Notes: generated from the sequence alone by a model not told the origin. DNA of 64,000 nucleotides from Calocera cornea HHB12733 (GCA_001632435.1 KV423969.1:112695-176694), one strand, 5' to 3'. Counted from the stretch's first letter, positions 32,578 to 45,807 are shown. Program-made: numbers and translations.

Positions 32578-34388
32578 ATGTCCCCTCAAGCCAGGACGTT
32601 CGCCGCCGGTCTCAGGCGCTCTCTAAGGCAGTATCGCTCCCAAGGCCGGCAGATCTCTTTCGGCCTCGCTGCAACCTCTGGTCTCATCGCATTCACCGTC
32701 CTTGGCGCTGGCGTCCTCCACGCCGACACCGCCGCACCCACGAAGAAGGCGCCCCAGCCTCCTGTGCCTGTCGAGGCGCTTCAGGAGCCTGGGAAAAGCC
32801 TGATCGCCTGGTCATGGGGGGCGAACGACTACAAGGTCGCTTCCTCCTCTGCGTCGACGAGCAGCAACATCCGCTCCCCTCAGCCGCTGCCGCATTTGTC
32901 TGGCGTAGCACTCCGCGACCTCGCTCTGCACGAGAAGCACGGGGCGTGCGTCGACGCTGCAGGGAATGTGTACCAGTGGGGCGACGGGTTCTTCGAAGCT
33001 GCCGAGAAGGGCGCGCGCAAGCCGAAGCTCACCCTCAAGGGGAAGGACATACAGAACCTCTCCGTGACAGCGAAGAAGGTTTACGCGCTCTCCAAGTCCG
33101 GGAAGGTGTATGTGCTCTCGGCGGATGAGGCGAGGCAGGAGGAGGGGAAGCAGGAGCCGGCCGCCTGGTGGACTTTTGCGTGGATTTGGAGAAGCCAGCC
33201 GACGGTGGGCCATGTGGAGCTCAAGCCGGACTCGGCCTTGGCAAGGCGAGAGAAGTATGTACATACTACCTCTCTCGGGGATGCACACTGAACAGTGTCT
33301 AGATTCACCTCCATCTCTTCAGGGAAGGACCATCTTCTCGCATTGACCTCCGCCGGCCGCGCCTTCTCCCACGCCGTGAACGCCAATGCGAATGCCTACG
33401 GCCAGCTGGGCTTCGACCGCATCAGCATCGCCTCCCCTTCGTCCCCCTCGTCTCTCGTCCAAATCCCTCTCATCCCCAAAGCCGTCAAAGACCCTCTGGC
33501 GCAGTCCACCCCCTACGCCCGCCCGCCCGCCGGCTCGTCCACAGAGGTGGGCGACGACAGCTCTATCAAGTGGAGCACGACACTGTACGAGATCCCGAGC
33601 CTCAAGGGCGTGAGCGCGAAGCAGCTCGTCGCGGGTGGGAGGAGCAGCTACTTGCTCACTGCTGAGGAGGGGCGTGCGCTAGCGTGGGGTGCCAACGAAT
33701 ACGGCCAGCTCGGGCTGGGCGCGACCATGACCCTGACCTCCGTGCCCATCCCGACCGAGGTCGTCCTCTCTCGCCCCTACCCGCGAGGGACAGCCGTCAA
33801 GTGCACGCACATCGCCGCCGGCGGGGATATAGTGTACTACACCGTTGAGAGGACCCTGAATGGCGAGAGGGGCGTGGATGTCCTCGCGGCGGGGATGGGC
33901 CAGTGGGGGCTGCTCGGGACGGGGATGTATAACCAGGTGCAGGGGCAGCCCGTCAAGGTCCGCGCGGTGAGCGGGCTCATGGAGTGTACGTTGCCCTCCC
34001 CGCTTTATCCGATTCTTCAGGCTCACGATCAGCAGATAACGACGCCACCCAAGCGCTGGAGGCGCTCTCGCCCCGGGCGATCGCCGTCTCACCCACGGGC
34101 CACGTCCTGCTCACGCTCAACGCGCTCACCTCCACTAACGCGGGGTACGACGTGCTCGCCTGGGGGCAGAACCGGTCCTCCGAGCTCGGGAACGGCAAGC
34201 AAGTGCCCGTCCCCCTGCCCGGATATGTGCGGTCGTTCAGGCCCGAGCCGGGGGCGAGGCTGATGGTGCGGGAGGGGAGGGGGGAGGTGCGGGATCTGGA
34301 GGGGAGGAGGTGGGGCAGGAAGGTGGACGTCAGGGAGACCGTCGTTGCTGGGTATGGGTGCACCGCTGTGTATTGGAAGATTGTGTGA
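32578..34388 (+). CDS. FMP25: Fmp25-like mitochondrial RCC1-repeat protein
   Basis: Three exons: 32578-33254, 33303-33985, 34036-34388; 570 residues. The N-terminus is basic (ARTFAAGLRRSLRQYRSQG) followed by one hydrophobic segment (about residues 28-46, LAATSGLIAFTVLGAG), typical of an inner-membrane mitochondrial protein. RCC1-type repeats follow: WSWGANDYK, VYQWGDGF, FTSISSGKDHLLALTS, AWGANEYGQLGLG, LAWGQNRSSELGNG. Yeast Fmp25 has this architecture and is linked to assembly of respiratory complex III; the assignment rests on architecture and is not proved here. The second intron has two possible acceptors; the 50-nt version (33986-34035) is preferred over a 35-nt one. Confidence 0.85.
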
Positions 34389-35230
34389 GCTTTGCGTGGT
34401 GGGGTTAGGGGTGTAGTTGTATGATATTGAGCTCCCCACTCTGTGTTATGGAATACAAGGCCGCTCTCGGGCAAACAACCATAACTACCCCTTCGCCCCA
34501 AACAGGTCAACGAACGCTGGTTCTCGCACCTTGCTGAGATGTGCTCCCATCGCACAGCGGTCAGACCCGGACTAACCTCGTGTAGCGTGTTGGCGCAGGC
34601 TACTATATCGTGAACCCGAACTTGCTGCAGCAGTTCGAACCCCGTCGTCCACACTGTGGCAAGCGGAGTGCCGGCGTCACCAGTTTAAAAAAGCCTGTGT
34701 TGCGTAGCACGTGCATCTCGCCCATCAACAGCCCCATTCATCCCAGCCCGGCAAACCAAGCCAAAGACAACGGCAAAAAAAAAGGCACCATCCTCAGCTG
34801 GTCCTCCAACGGTGCGTGCTTTGTTGAAGTCCCCCGGCTTTGAGGCCACACCCGATATCTCTGTGCTGCAATCAAACCGCAGTACCGTGATCTGCGCTGT
34901 GCACACACTTTCATCCCCACTCCAGCCACCATCCTGGACGATGTCTATTGCACCTCCTCGCGTCATGGAGGTGTGTGGTGAACCGGGGTGATGGCGGGAC
35001 CCGCCGGGAAGATGTTAGAATATTGATGTCGGAGACGCGGCTCCGGTGGCCGGAGTGGATGCGCCCGTTCACGCGTCGTCTCATTCCGTCGCGTCCGGTC
35101 CCTGCACGCGTCGAGCGCCACTCGCCTGCCACACTGCACACAACACAATACCCTGCTTAGCGCCCATTGCATTCTGCTTGCTATGCTATAACCCTCTTGA
35201 GTCTATGGGATATACATTCACAGGAAGGAA
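34389..35230. other. Intergenic region FMP25 / SFI1
   Basis: No gene recognised. An A-run near 34778 and a GTTCGAACCCC word at 34627 (resembling a tRNA B box) were checked; no tRNA cloverleaf could be built around the latter. Confidence 0.45.
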
Positions 35231-38200
35231 ATGGACGACCTCTCCACCGCCTCCTCCGCCAGCTCGGTCCCCCTCGCCTCCCTCACCGCACATGACCTCG
35301 ACCTAATCGAGCAGATCATCTCCCTCGCACCCCTCGCCGGGTCGTCCATCTCCGCGCTCACGGACGCCTATGAACAGGTGCTGGAGAGGCACGGGATGGA
35401 AGAGGACGCGCTGCTGTATAGGGTGCTGTTGAAGCTGCATGCAGTTAGGGCGCCGAGTTGGAGGGAGAGGTGGGAGGTGCTCAAGAGGGTTGCGGGGGTG
35501 GTGGGCGCTGGGGATGGGTCGGTGTTGAGAGAGGAGGAGGAAGAGATGTACTCGGCGAGCGAGGCGAGCGAGGTGAGCGAGAGCGGGTCGGAGAGCGAAG
35601 GCACCGCCGAGCCCGAGCCCGAGCCACGAAGGAGGCAGCCCGATTCACCTATCCCCAAACCGCGCTCATACAGGGAGTCCACGCCCTCCTACGTCCCCCC
35701 CTCGCTTCCTAAGTCCGCCGTGCGCGGTGCCCTCCCAACTCCAGCACCGTCAGACGTCTCCCGTGGCGTGCACTGGAAGGACAACGCCCCCTCCCGATCG
35801 AACACGCTCCTCCGGCAGCCGCCCCCGCCGCCCGCCCAGTACCAGAGTACGATCGTTCGCTCGCAGACCACCCCGTCGATGGTGAACGCCTCCCGCCGCT
35901 TGTTCGACAAGTCCGTCTCCCCTCCCCGCCTCCGCACATCAGCGGGGCCCCACTCCACCCGAGGTGGGCCAGGGCCAGCAACAGGCCGCGCCTTCCCAGA
36001 CCGTATGCGTGCGCTAGGGCCTGGAAATCCCAGGGTTGGGCCGGCGCTGCCGGTATCGAGGGAGCCGGACGAGCCTGGGGCACCGGACGCTTGGGAGAGG
36101 ATGAAGATGGAGCGGGACGCGGAGGACTTTAGGAGGAATGTGACGCTCAATATCTGTTTTCAACGGTGGAGGGATCGGGCGGAGGTGCTCGTGGTATGTC
36201 CTTCTACTCACCCTCTGCGGGCGGTGTGCTAATCATGTGTGTTATTTCGTTTGTGCAGGACAACCACGCTCAAGTTGCTCGCGCATCGGACGAGATCCAC
36301 CTGCGCGAGTCGCTCGACCGCTGGCGCGCACTCCTCGCCCACAACCGCTCCCTCGTCCCCCGCGCAGCGAACGTGGACCGCATTCGGCGGCTGATGGAGT
36401 TCTGGCGTGCGTGGAAGGACCGGGCGAAGGAGAGGGAGAGGCGGAGGATGGTCATGGATTTGAGGGCGCGGATGCTCGCTGTGAGGGATATCTGGGAGAG
36501 TAGGCTCGTGAGGGAGGCGTGGGAGGTAAGTGGCTGCGCCTGCTGAGTCCTGGATTCTCAAAATAGTGTCGCTGACCTGGGCGGGATAGAAATGGCTCCA
36601 AGCGCACCGCACGCGCCGAGCGGTCCTCTTCCACAACACGACCGTCTTAGACCGCGCAGTCACGGTCTGGACGGGCAAAGCGCGGCACTTGCAGGCACTC
36701 GCCGCGTGGGCCAACGAGATCGCGGCAGTGAAGGAGGAGCGGGTGTTCAGGACTGCGTGGGAGGCATGGAGGCACGCTGCGAGGCTGAGGGTGGTAGAAT
36801 GGGCGGTGGTGAGGAGGGGGAACTTCCATAGGACCGCGCAGGCGTTCGACCTCTGGCGGCGGAACGCGTGGGTGTTCCATTCTGTCATTGTTCGAGCGTG
36901 CCTGATCGGTGTACAGGCAAGACAACGCCCTCGCCAGTACGCTGTACAGGCAGTCCGCCCTCGCCCACACATTGCAACGGTGGAAAGCCCGCTTCAGCGC
37001 CGTCAAGACCCTCTCCCGCCGCGCACGTATGTTCGCAGACGTGCAGGACAAGGTGCTCCTCTTTGGCGCGCTGAAGACGTGGGTTGCCGAAGAACGCTGC
37101 GTGCTCGTTGTGCGGATTATGGACAAGCGGCTCGTGGGGAACACTCTCTATAAGTGGTCCAATAAGATGCAGGCGGTGCTGCAGTTGGATGGTACGTGCT
37201 TTTCCTTACTGCTGCGAGGTCTGAGAGGTTTACTTTGTTTAGATCGCGCGATCAATTTCGCTTACGACGTCGACTGCCGACGCGCCATCGACTGCTATCG
37301 ACAATGGACCGCCAGGGTCGACGCACACCGCAACGCCGAGCAGCTTGCAGACCAGTATCACGGCAATCAGCTCTCCGCGCGGACCATCAGCCAGTGGAGA
37401 TCCGCTCTGAACCAGCTGGGCGTGAACCGGAGGAGGGCGCGCATGGCTCATCAAGCACTGCTCTTGACGTCGACGTGGAAGAGCTGGCATACGGCGCTCG
37501 CACGTAGAAGGCAGCAGCAGTGGGCGGCCAAAGTCCAGCAGGAGCAGCTGAGGGCCGCGTTCGACCGTGCGTGGAGTACGTTCTGGAATGGGACGTGATG
37601 ACTTACAATGTGGACAGATTGGGTGGTTGTCGCGAGACGGGACCGCACGCACAGGCTGCTCATTCAGGCTTTCCAATCGCATGCGAATAGTGTACGTAAT
37701 CTGGACCGCTGCGCAGAGCAACTGCTGACGATCATCCCAGCGCGTGAAGGGTGCTCTTCTCTCGAAATGGGTCCTCAGGACGGCCGATATCAGGTTGCAG
37801 AATATGCGGGCAGCAGAGGAGTCTGATGCCAAGCTACTGAGGTGAGCGCCCTCCACATATCTTGCGATCAATCCTGACCAGTATTTGTCTCCCAGGGGCA
37901 CGCTCAACAACTGGATGGAGCGCATGCTGTATCATCAGGAGAATGTCAGCCTCATGCAGAGTTTCCGGGATGTCAAGCAGGAAGGTATGCTGTCACTTTC
38001 GAACCCAGATGCAGTGCACTCAGACTGTTTTCTCACAGATGAACTCCGACGCACTTTCCACCAGTGGTTGCGTCTCGCCAACAGATCCCGTGCTCGGCGG
38101 AAGAGGTTGCAGCGCCGTGAACAAGAATCCAAGTTGGCAACGATGTCTGTCGCTTGGGAGGTTTGGCGAGATCGTTTCCGGGAGAATCAGTTACGCGATG

Positions 38201-38960
38201 CGGTTCGTAACCAGATCCTTGAAAAGTCTGCATCTTGCTCACCGCGCGTGCTCTAGGAATGGGAGGTCTTGATTCGCAATCAGCAACTGACTCTGAAGCT
38301 TGCATTCAATCAATGGAAACGCCAATCTCAGTTCTTACCTGCCGTACACTTTGCAACCATGCAAGTTCGTGCACACGTATGGAAGGTCTGGCGTGCGGCA
38401 CTGCCCAATGCACATAGAGCACGTCAGGCCGACCTTTTCCACAAGAAACATTTAATAGGTGAGTCACGGTCTGGATGGTAGAACATGCGACTAATTCGTG
38501 CTCAGAGGGCACCCTCCAAACGTGGAAAGGTGCTTACAAGACGGCTATCGCGAGGAAAGCTATTGCGTGAGCTGCCCGCGTGATCTAACTACACCCAGCT
38601 GATATTATAAACAGGCGTGCTCGAGCTATGCGAACGGCTCGAACGAGTCTCCCTGCATTCCCAGTCGCCGCCATCGCCTCCATGCCTGGATCCTCGTCTG
38701 CAAGACGGTTTCCTCCTACCCCGTCAGATTCGGATACGTCACCGCCGTCTCCCACTGCCGATTTGCCGCACTTGCATCCACACAACACAATCGACGGTGC
38801 TGGCAATGTCGCTTTTAAAGAGAATCACGACCCACGGCGCGCTCAGTCCCTGACTCCGCAGGCAGCGCGAGCAACGAAGTCTGCCGCTGCAGATGTTACA
38901 CCCCGAGATAGACTGTGGAAGGAGTTGTTGAAGGCCCGTTCAGAATCACGCAAGAGATAA
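35231..38960 (+). CDS. SFI1: Sfi1-like centrin-binding spindle pole body protein
   Basis: Twelve exons: 35231-36193, 36259-36525, 36590-36867, 36917-37191, 37243-37575, 37618-37691, 37741-37841, 37896-37984, 38039-38202, 38257-38458, 38506-38566, 38615-38960; 1050 residues. After an N-terminal helical block and a disordered, acidic and proline-rich linker, from about residue 310 the chain is one long array of Trp-anchored helical repeats about 30-35 residues apart (CFQRWRDRAE, SLDRWRALLAH, LMEFWRAWKDRA, AFDLWRRNA, TLQRWKARF, TISQWRSALNQL, TWKSWHTALA, LNNWMERML, AWEVWRDRF). Sfi1 forms such a rod that binds centrin and templates spindle pole body duplication. Two splice choices (36868 donor; GTTCGT donor at 38203) are less standard, but all exons stay in frame. 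Confidence 0.87.
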
Positions 38961-39018
38961 CCCACAGTTTGCCTATACCCTCATCTACGACCCGTTTAAC
39001 GAGCTTTGCCGATGACTT

Positions 39019-39316
39019 TCATGCGTTTCTGTAATATTGCCAGCCGACCCAGTTGGCGATGACGAAATACGAGCCGGTGGGAATGAGTAGCAGGAAGAAG
39101 TATTTATAGTGACTATCATCGGCGAGCACGCGGAACATCTGTAATTTTAGTGTACTCAGTGATCACATTCTGCTCATTCAAATTCAGTCTCACCTCAAGC
39201 CCAGTATAGGCATACAAGGTATCCGCGCACAGAGCGCTTACGCCGGTAACGAGGAACAGGAGGGAAGCCACGATGACTAGTCGGCCGACGACATCCAAAG
39301 GTATCGGACTAGTCAT
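39019..39316 (-). CDS. Small two-helix membrane protein, PIG-Y-like
   Basis: Two exons from 39316 down: 39316-39194 and 39138-39019; 80 residues. Two hydrophobic segments are separated by a short polar loop: LVIVASLLFLVTGVSALC (about residues 13-30) and FFLLLIPTGSYFVIANW (about 55-72), ending VGWQYYRNA. Size, topology and the C-terminal Pro-x-aromatic-W-x-G pattern resemble PIG-Y/Eri1, the small regulatory subunit of the ER GPI-N-acetylglucosaminyltransferase. This assignment is a resemblance from memory, not proved. The gene ends 58 bp from the SFI1 stop (convergent) and is divergent from the NmrA-like gene. Confidence 0.65.
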
Positions 39317-39516
39317 GGTGGGCCGATTGAGGATTTGGTTAGGTGTGCGATCGCGGTGATTTGCCCGTTGCTTCCGTCGGGTTACACGGCACGTGACCTT
39401 TCCTAGTTCCGCTGGCATTGAGCTGGCGGAGCAGCTTGTCAGATTCTGTTGAGCTCAGAGTTCAGTTCAAAGCGCGCTGTCAGCCGTCTTTCAGTCTCAG
39501 ACGACCAAGTACTCAA
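39317..39516. promoter_or_regulatory. Bidirectional promoter PIG-Y-like / NmrA-like with CACGTG
   Basis: Only 200 bp separate the two divergent start codons. One CACGTG lies at 39390-39395 (context GGCACGTGACC). Confidence 0.45.
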
Positions 39517-40706
39517 ATGGCCGAAAAGCTCATCGTTGTTACCGGGGCAACCGGTAATCAGGGTATGTTGTCCAGACTGCTGGGTTGGGACAGTAGTGAT
39601 TATTTGGATGCAGGCGGAGCGGTTGTTCGTGCTCTGCTGGCCAGTGGGCGTTACAGAGTAAGGGGACTCAGTCGCCAACCGACTTCAGCTTCAGCCAAGC
39701 AGCTTGTTGAACAAGGGGTTGAGGTACTTCAAGCCACGTTAGAAGACGGAGCTTCCCTTGTCAAGGCGTTTGAGGGTGCCTATGCCGTAGGTGACAGTGG
39801 TTCCATTGTGTGCATTCTGTTGATCTGGCTACATAGGTCTATGGCTGCACGCCGTTTGGACACCCCACGGAGGAGCAACAAGGAAAGAATATTGTTGATG
39901 CTTGTAAAGCAAATCAAGTTCCCCTGCTTATCTGGTCATCGCTTCCGAGCGCAACAGAAACCTCGGGTGGAAAGTACACTCACGTGACGTACGTGCCTCC
40001 GCCCCATCTCCCTTCCCTGCTTAAACAGAAAACAGCCATTTCGATCGGAAGGCCGCTGTTACCAAATACATCGATCATGTCCAGCAGCCCGGACTCACCA
40101 TCTACACGGGCATGTTTACTGACAAGTTTGTTTGTTTCAAGAGTGCTCTAGCGGAAATTCCTGATAGTGCTCCAGTGTGGTTGGGTACGGATGGTTTGGC
40201 CTCGCAAACGATGGAACATACGAGATTACGATTCCTCTCAGCTCCGAGGTGGCAACCCCGTATACGTGGGTCGAGGGGGATCTAGGTGGAGCAATTGTCA
40301 CTATCATCGACAACTGGGAGGAGCAGGGAGTCCGAGCGGAGCTGCAGAAGGCGCAGCCCGTTCACGTCTGTTCGTACCGTATCTCAGGTTCGGAGATGGC
40401 AGCGTCTGTAGCGCGTGGTCAGTCGGAGCCGTCATTTTTAAGACATTGCTGATGTCCTCTAGTCATCGGGAAACCTGTCCGCTTCGTCGGCTCGCGTTCG
40501 ACTGGCAGTGGAGATTTGGCCGAGGTGAGTTCATACGAGGTGCCTGTGTCCCACACTCATTGGCGCGGAAGATGTTCCAGTATCAAGACGACGGCCTGCT
40601 CTACCCCCAGGTCGATATTCCGCCACCCATACTGACGAAGCTTGGCGTTAAGTTCCATACGTTCGAAGACTACGTGCGAAGCAGAATAGCCCCTTCGATA
40701 CAGTAG
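39517..40706 (+). CDS. NmrA-like NAD(P)-binding protein
   Basis: Seven exons: 39517-39562, 39614-39786, 39837-39988, 40036-40125, 40176-40417, 40463-40524, 40572-40706; 299 residues, the usual NmrA-like size. The N-terminal Rossmann motif is VVTGATGNQGGAVVRALL. Further on are GKNIVDACKANQVPLLIWSS, GGKYTHVTHFDRKAAVTKYI, QQPGLTIYTGMFTDN and a C-terminal VIGKPVRFVGSRSTGSGDL. The family are short-chain-dehydrogenase relatives without the catalytic Tyr-x3-Lys, acting as redox sensors (NmrA, HSCARG). No Tyr-x3-Lys was seen here. Introns 4 (GTTTGT donor, 40126) and 5 (40418) were chosen because they restore this alignment; other choices break the frame. Confidence 0.82.
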
Positions 40707-40960
40707 AAATCATGCTTGGCTCTTGTACTGTGCGATAGTTATTAGTGAGAAGTTTGGGGTACACAATTGTTATTCCCGTCCGCAGCACACGAGTTGCGTC
40801 ATTGAGTGCTGTCCAGCACGTCACGATGCGGTAAATGGCCGATCGCCCTGCAGAATGGATGCAAACGAGCACGAATACATTGCGCGTAGCGATGCAGTAC
40901 ATCAAATGATTAAGGTATCGATACCAATACAGCAGTAAGAGACTAAAACCACACAGACCC

Positions 40961-43900
40961 TTACGCAGCCGGTGGCTGCTTCAACTTGACCTTGATCTTC
41001 AAGATCTTCTTCTCTGGCGGGGGCGGAGGAGGTGGTTCATCCACTTCCATAGCTTCCTCATCCTTCATGTCCGTTTTGCCATTGACTGTGGGCTCCTCGG
41101 GCTCGACTGGGTTGGTGCCGCCTTCGGCTCCAGGAAGGTCGGTACCGTAAGTCAGCTTCTTTAGGATTTCGTTCAATTCCTTTTCAAGCTCGACAGCATC
41201 CTCGTAGACTTGCGACTCTTCGGTGTTGTAGGTTCGAGCATTGTCAAACATGAGCTTCCAGTCCTCGCGGAATTGCGGAACGTTCTTGTAGTATCCCGCA
41301 TAAGTGCGCCGCTTGATAACGGACATAGCAATGGGATTGAGGATGACCGCGTAGTAATCGGGGTACATCTGAGGAACGAGTTCAGTGGCGTGAAGTGAAA
41401 ACACATAAAAGTACGTACCGTCTGGTCAGGCAGTTCTTTGAAAATTGCGCATCTATAGTGCCCGTCATCTGCGAGAGAGTCCTGAATCTCCTGGAAGCAT
41501 TGGAGGAAGACTTTCTTCAGCCGCTCCCTATAAGGATTGGCCTTCTTGCTTTTCTTGACAGCATCCTCCGCCTTGATGCGTTTCTGGAGCGAAAGTTGAG
41601 CACATCGCCAGAAATGATGCGATGAAGTCAAACTTACGGCACCAGGTTCCTCCTCCGCACCTTCTACCTCACCATCCATGACAGCTGGAGATGACTCGTC
41701 GAAGCGCTTGCGCTTGCGACCTCTAGGCGCCGGCGTACCATCGTCACCAGGTGCAGGCGACGGGAAGGCAGATGTTCCGTTGACACCGTTCGTCCAAGGC
41801 AGGCTGGTGGCACGCGATATGCCCGGAGTGGCAGAGTCCTGATCGAGGCCGCTTTCTGGGGTTTCCCGGGCTGAGCTGTCGGCAGTCATTCCAGAGGCGA
41901 GAGCAACCTTCTTCGCCGCTTTGCGCTCTCTTCTCAATCGCTTCTTCTCGACCATCTCTGCAAGGTCGGTGCCATCTTCCTCCAAAGCCCTCAGGAATTG
42001 ATCGTCGGTCAAGCCGTCTGTATACATGACTGGGCCTCTGGCGCGCTGGCCCCTGCCGACGAGCAAATCTTCCTCCTTGGCCTCGTCTGGAGCCTTTGGA
42101 TGCAAGTACTCGTAAGGCAGATCGGCGTCTGTCATAAGACGCTCAACAGGGCCCGTGCGGCCCTTGGCCCGCCATTCAACGAGGTCTTGCGCTTCGAGCT
42201 CCTTGTCCATCTGCTGGAAAATCTCCTCTTCCTCGTCCCCACGAGCAAGAATTTCATTCAGTTCGTCGTTCGTCATCTCCACCGACTCGTCCTGGTCATC
42301 TGCAGCATCGGCTTCCAATAGTAGACGCTGGCAGGCATAGTCAGTGACATGTATGTATGTTACACCCAAAGAATACTTACCAAAAGATCTTCTTGCTCTT
42401 TCGCAGACGTTTTCTGGTCGAAACGACCCGCTTGAATGACCTTGCCGTCCATGTCTAGTTTGTCACGGGCACGTGACAACATGTGCTCTTCCACACTCTT
42501 GTCCGTAATCAGCCTGAAGACGCTGACCGCCTTCTTCTGACCGATACGATGTGCTCGGTCCTGCGCCTGAAGATCTGCATGCGGATTCCAGTCACTATCG
42601 AAGCTGCAGTCCCGGATGTCAGAAGCTTTTATCTGGTCCAATCACGATAAACCACTCACATAATGACGGTGTCTGCAGTCTGCAAGTTAAGACCCAGACC
42701 ACCAGCACGGGTCGAGAGCAAGAAGAGACTGTAAGGTGAATCCTTCTCGTTGAACTTCCTCATTGCCTCCCCGCGATCCTCGGATTTAGTCATACCATCC
42801 AGCCGGAGGTACTTATAGTGGCGATAGTTGCAGTAATCTTCAAAGATGGTCATGATCTCCGTCATTTGGAAGAAAAGGAGTACCCTGTGGCCAGTACGAA
42901 AGAGCTTGGGGAGCATGCGGTCAATGAGCTCGAACTTGCCGGCGGCGCGATAAATGTTCGCATCGGTGTCAACGCGGCTCATGTTGATGTCGGTGTCGAC
43001 GGCAGGGAAGACGAACGGGTGGTTGCAGATCTTGCGCAGTTGCATGATCATGTTGTTGACACCCTTGCCACCGGTGGCCCGCGCTCTTCCGTCACCAGCG
43101 ATTGTCAGGACGGCCTTGTGCGCCTTCATCCATTCGTACATCCTGGACTGCAGAGCACTCATGCGGCACTTGATGATTTTCTCCGTCTTGTCCGGCAGTT
43201 CGCTCTCGACATCCTTCTTCAACCGACGGAGCAAGAAAGGTCGAAGCACCTTATGCAATCCACGAATGACAAGTAGTGCCTCTTCTTCGTTCAGCTCGAG
43301 CTTCTCTTGGGTACCGGTGTTTGCGAACGGCCGGCTGAACCAGTCAGTGAACGATTCGGACGAGTTGAAGATGTGAGGAAGACTGAAGTTGAGCAGCGCC
43401 CACAGTTCCGGCAAGTTGTTCTGCAGCGGTGTTCCAGTGAGGATGAGACGGTATCGAGAGGTATAGAAGGACGAGAGGGTGGTGGAAAGTCGGCTCTGGG
43501 TATTCTTCATCCTGTGGCCTTCGTCGATAATCATGTACAACCAGCGGATCTTGCTCAGCACCAGCCGGTCCTTGATAATGTATTCGTACGTGGTAAGCAG
43601 CACTTGGAAGCCCCCCTGACGGATCTGGCCCTGAAGCTGCTTGCGCACTGGCGGCGAGCCCTTGTACACAACGGTGTTGACGCTCGGCGCCCACTTCTGG
43701 AACTCTAGCGTCCAGTTGGTGAGGGTCGAGAGGGGAACAATGACGAGATACGGGCCGGGCTGGCGCTTCTTTTCGATAAGGAAGGTGACGAGGGAGATGG
43801 TTTGGATTGTCTTGCCAAGGCCCATCTCGTCCGCGAGGATGCCATTCAGCTTGTTGTTGTACAAGCTAAGCATCCACTGAAGACCCTTCAGCTGGTAGTC

Positions 43901-45807
43901 CTTCAGCGTACCACCAACCAGGATGGACGGCTGCTCGGTGACGGTTTCGTGGATCCTATGAGCGACAGCATAGTACTCCGCCTTCGTCTTGTCGTTGGCA
44001 GGCTCGCCGTCGTCGAATCCTCTGGCGCCGAACGTGGCCTCGCTAACAGCAGGCATCTCGTCCGAAATAGTCGAGACAGCACCAGCGGCCTTCTGCTGCG
44101 CGAGAATGCCCTGAGTGAGGTTGTCCAGGTACTCGTTCGTCTTCTTAAGCAGATGGGTGATGCGGGTATCCTTTGCAGTGTCGATGAGCTTCATGTATGC
44201 CTCTTCGTCGTCGTTCTTGAGCGCCTTGAGACGGTCCTTGCTGAGTTTCTCGAGCCTGCGCTGCTCCTCCTTCTCCCAATCGGCATGGAAGCGGAGCACC
44301 ATCTTCCCGAACCGCTGGCTGGCTTGGGCGGCCGAGCGGCGCGCAGCAAGCATGTCCCGGCCATGGTTGACGATGCTCTGGAGATAGTCGAGCTGCTTCT
44401 GCTTGCTCTTACGGATGCGCTCGTCTCGCTGCTTCTTCTCGAGCATCTCCGTGGTGCGCGCGTCGCGCACCGTCTGCTGCCTGAGCTTGGTGAGGGCGGC
44501 GCGGGTAGAAGACTGGTTGATGAACGACGACCGGGTGTACGTGGCGATGACGTCTTGGCGCAGCTGCCGCTGCTTTTCGCGCAGCTTGAGCGCTTTCAGC
44601 TCGATGAGCGTGCGCAGCCGGCCGCTTGTCGGTTTCACGTCCTCATGCGCGTCCGCATCCATCGTGATATCAGACGGCTTGAACACGGGCCCGCCGCCCT
44701 GGCCGATGGAGATTGGGAGGGCCTCAAGCTCGCGTATGCGTTGGGTGACGCGCGCATCCACGAAGTGATCGCGTTCCGCAAGCAGTATCTGCGGGTCGAG
44801 GTTCGCTGGTGTGGTGGGGGAGATAAGCATTCGCTGATTTTTGGTCGCTGCAAGCCTCTGCTGTGGATGCTGGGGCCGTTTCAAGTGTGTGAAGGGGATG
44901 ACACCAGCCTTGTTCGGGTCGGTGCTCTCCTCCTCGTCCACGTCGCGCATCTCCACATCCCCCTCCAGGGCCTTAGCGCCCACGTGGGCCCGCACCGCCG
45001 AGTCCACAATCCTGTCCATCGTCGTCCTGCTCGCCGCGGCCACGACCTCTTCCTCCTTCTGGAGCGCTTCGTCAGGCCGCTGAATGGCGAGCTGGATATG
45101 GGGCGGGAGGGGCAGACCGCGCGAGAGGAGCCTGAACGCGTGGATCTGGTAGCGGAGCGTGGAGAGCTGGGTGGGGGTGAAGATGACTGGCTGGTTGGGT
45201 TCGGGCTCGGGCGGCAGCGGGCCAGCCAGGATCGCGCTGATGGACGGGTCGAGTGGTACGGCGGGGGTGGAGGTGCCGTTCGGGTGGGGCTTGCTATCCC
45301 CCTCGGCGGCGGGCTTGTGCGCCCATCCGTTCACGGACGGCGCGGAGAGAGCGGCGGCGTGTGCGCGCTGGTGCGCGAGATAAGCGTGTTGTTGGTCTGT
45401 GTCGTCTTTATCAGCCACCATTGACCATTGGGCTAATCGCCGCAGCGGCTACTCACATGCTTGGGCACGATGATACTGCTGATAGTACTGGAGCACGCTC
45501 TTGATGCGCGCGAGCTCCTGATCCTGCTCCTCGTCCCTTTCCTGCAGCTTCATAAGCACCTTGGCCCTCTACAACCAGCCCCCGCAAGAGGCGTGAATCA
45601 GCAAAATGCCCGCATATATTCCGGTGGATGGGGATGACGCACCTGGACCATGCCCCGGAGCTGGTCGGGGGTCAGCATGGCAAGTGCCTGTTGGGGCGTG
45701 AGCTGTGGCTGCGGCGGCTGGTACGCCGGGAGCGACGCTGAGGCCATGCTGCCGCCGTCTGCGGTCGGTGGCGGGGCGAGGAGCTGCTGTGGGTCGATGG
45801 TGGCCAT
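40961..45807 (-). CDS. STH1: SNF2/STH1-type ATPase of a SWI/SNF or RSC remodelling complex
   Basis: Seven exons from 45807 down: 45807-45643, 45568-45457, 45396-42660, 42603-42381, 42327-41638, 41583-41419, 41368-40961; 1499 residues. Domain order: Pro/Gln-rich start, QLQ motif (about 165-200, [16 protein letters not shown]), HSA/post-HSA region ([25 protein letters not shown]), helicase lobe 1 with [13 protein letters not shown] (about 615) and the DEGH box [10 protein letters not shown], lobe 2 with [15 protein letters not shown] and RAHRIGQKK, SnAC ([20 protein letters not shown]), and a C-terminal bromodomain ([27 protein letters not shown]). It is the ATP-dependent nucleosome remodeller. 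Whether it is the Snf2 or Sth1 orthologue cannot be decided here. Confidence 0.95.

Noticed and set aside
34580..34660. tRNA-like B-box word GTTCGAACCCC
   Set aside because: No matching A box at the right distance and no acceptor-stem pairing could be found.
43802..45424. Long open plus-strand frame opposite the STH1 large exon (about 540 codons)
   Set aside because: It is a codon-composition shadow of the 2.7-kb minus-strand exon, whose translation shows all SNF2 helicase motifs. The antisense translation has no family resemblance.
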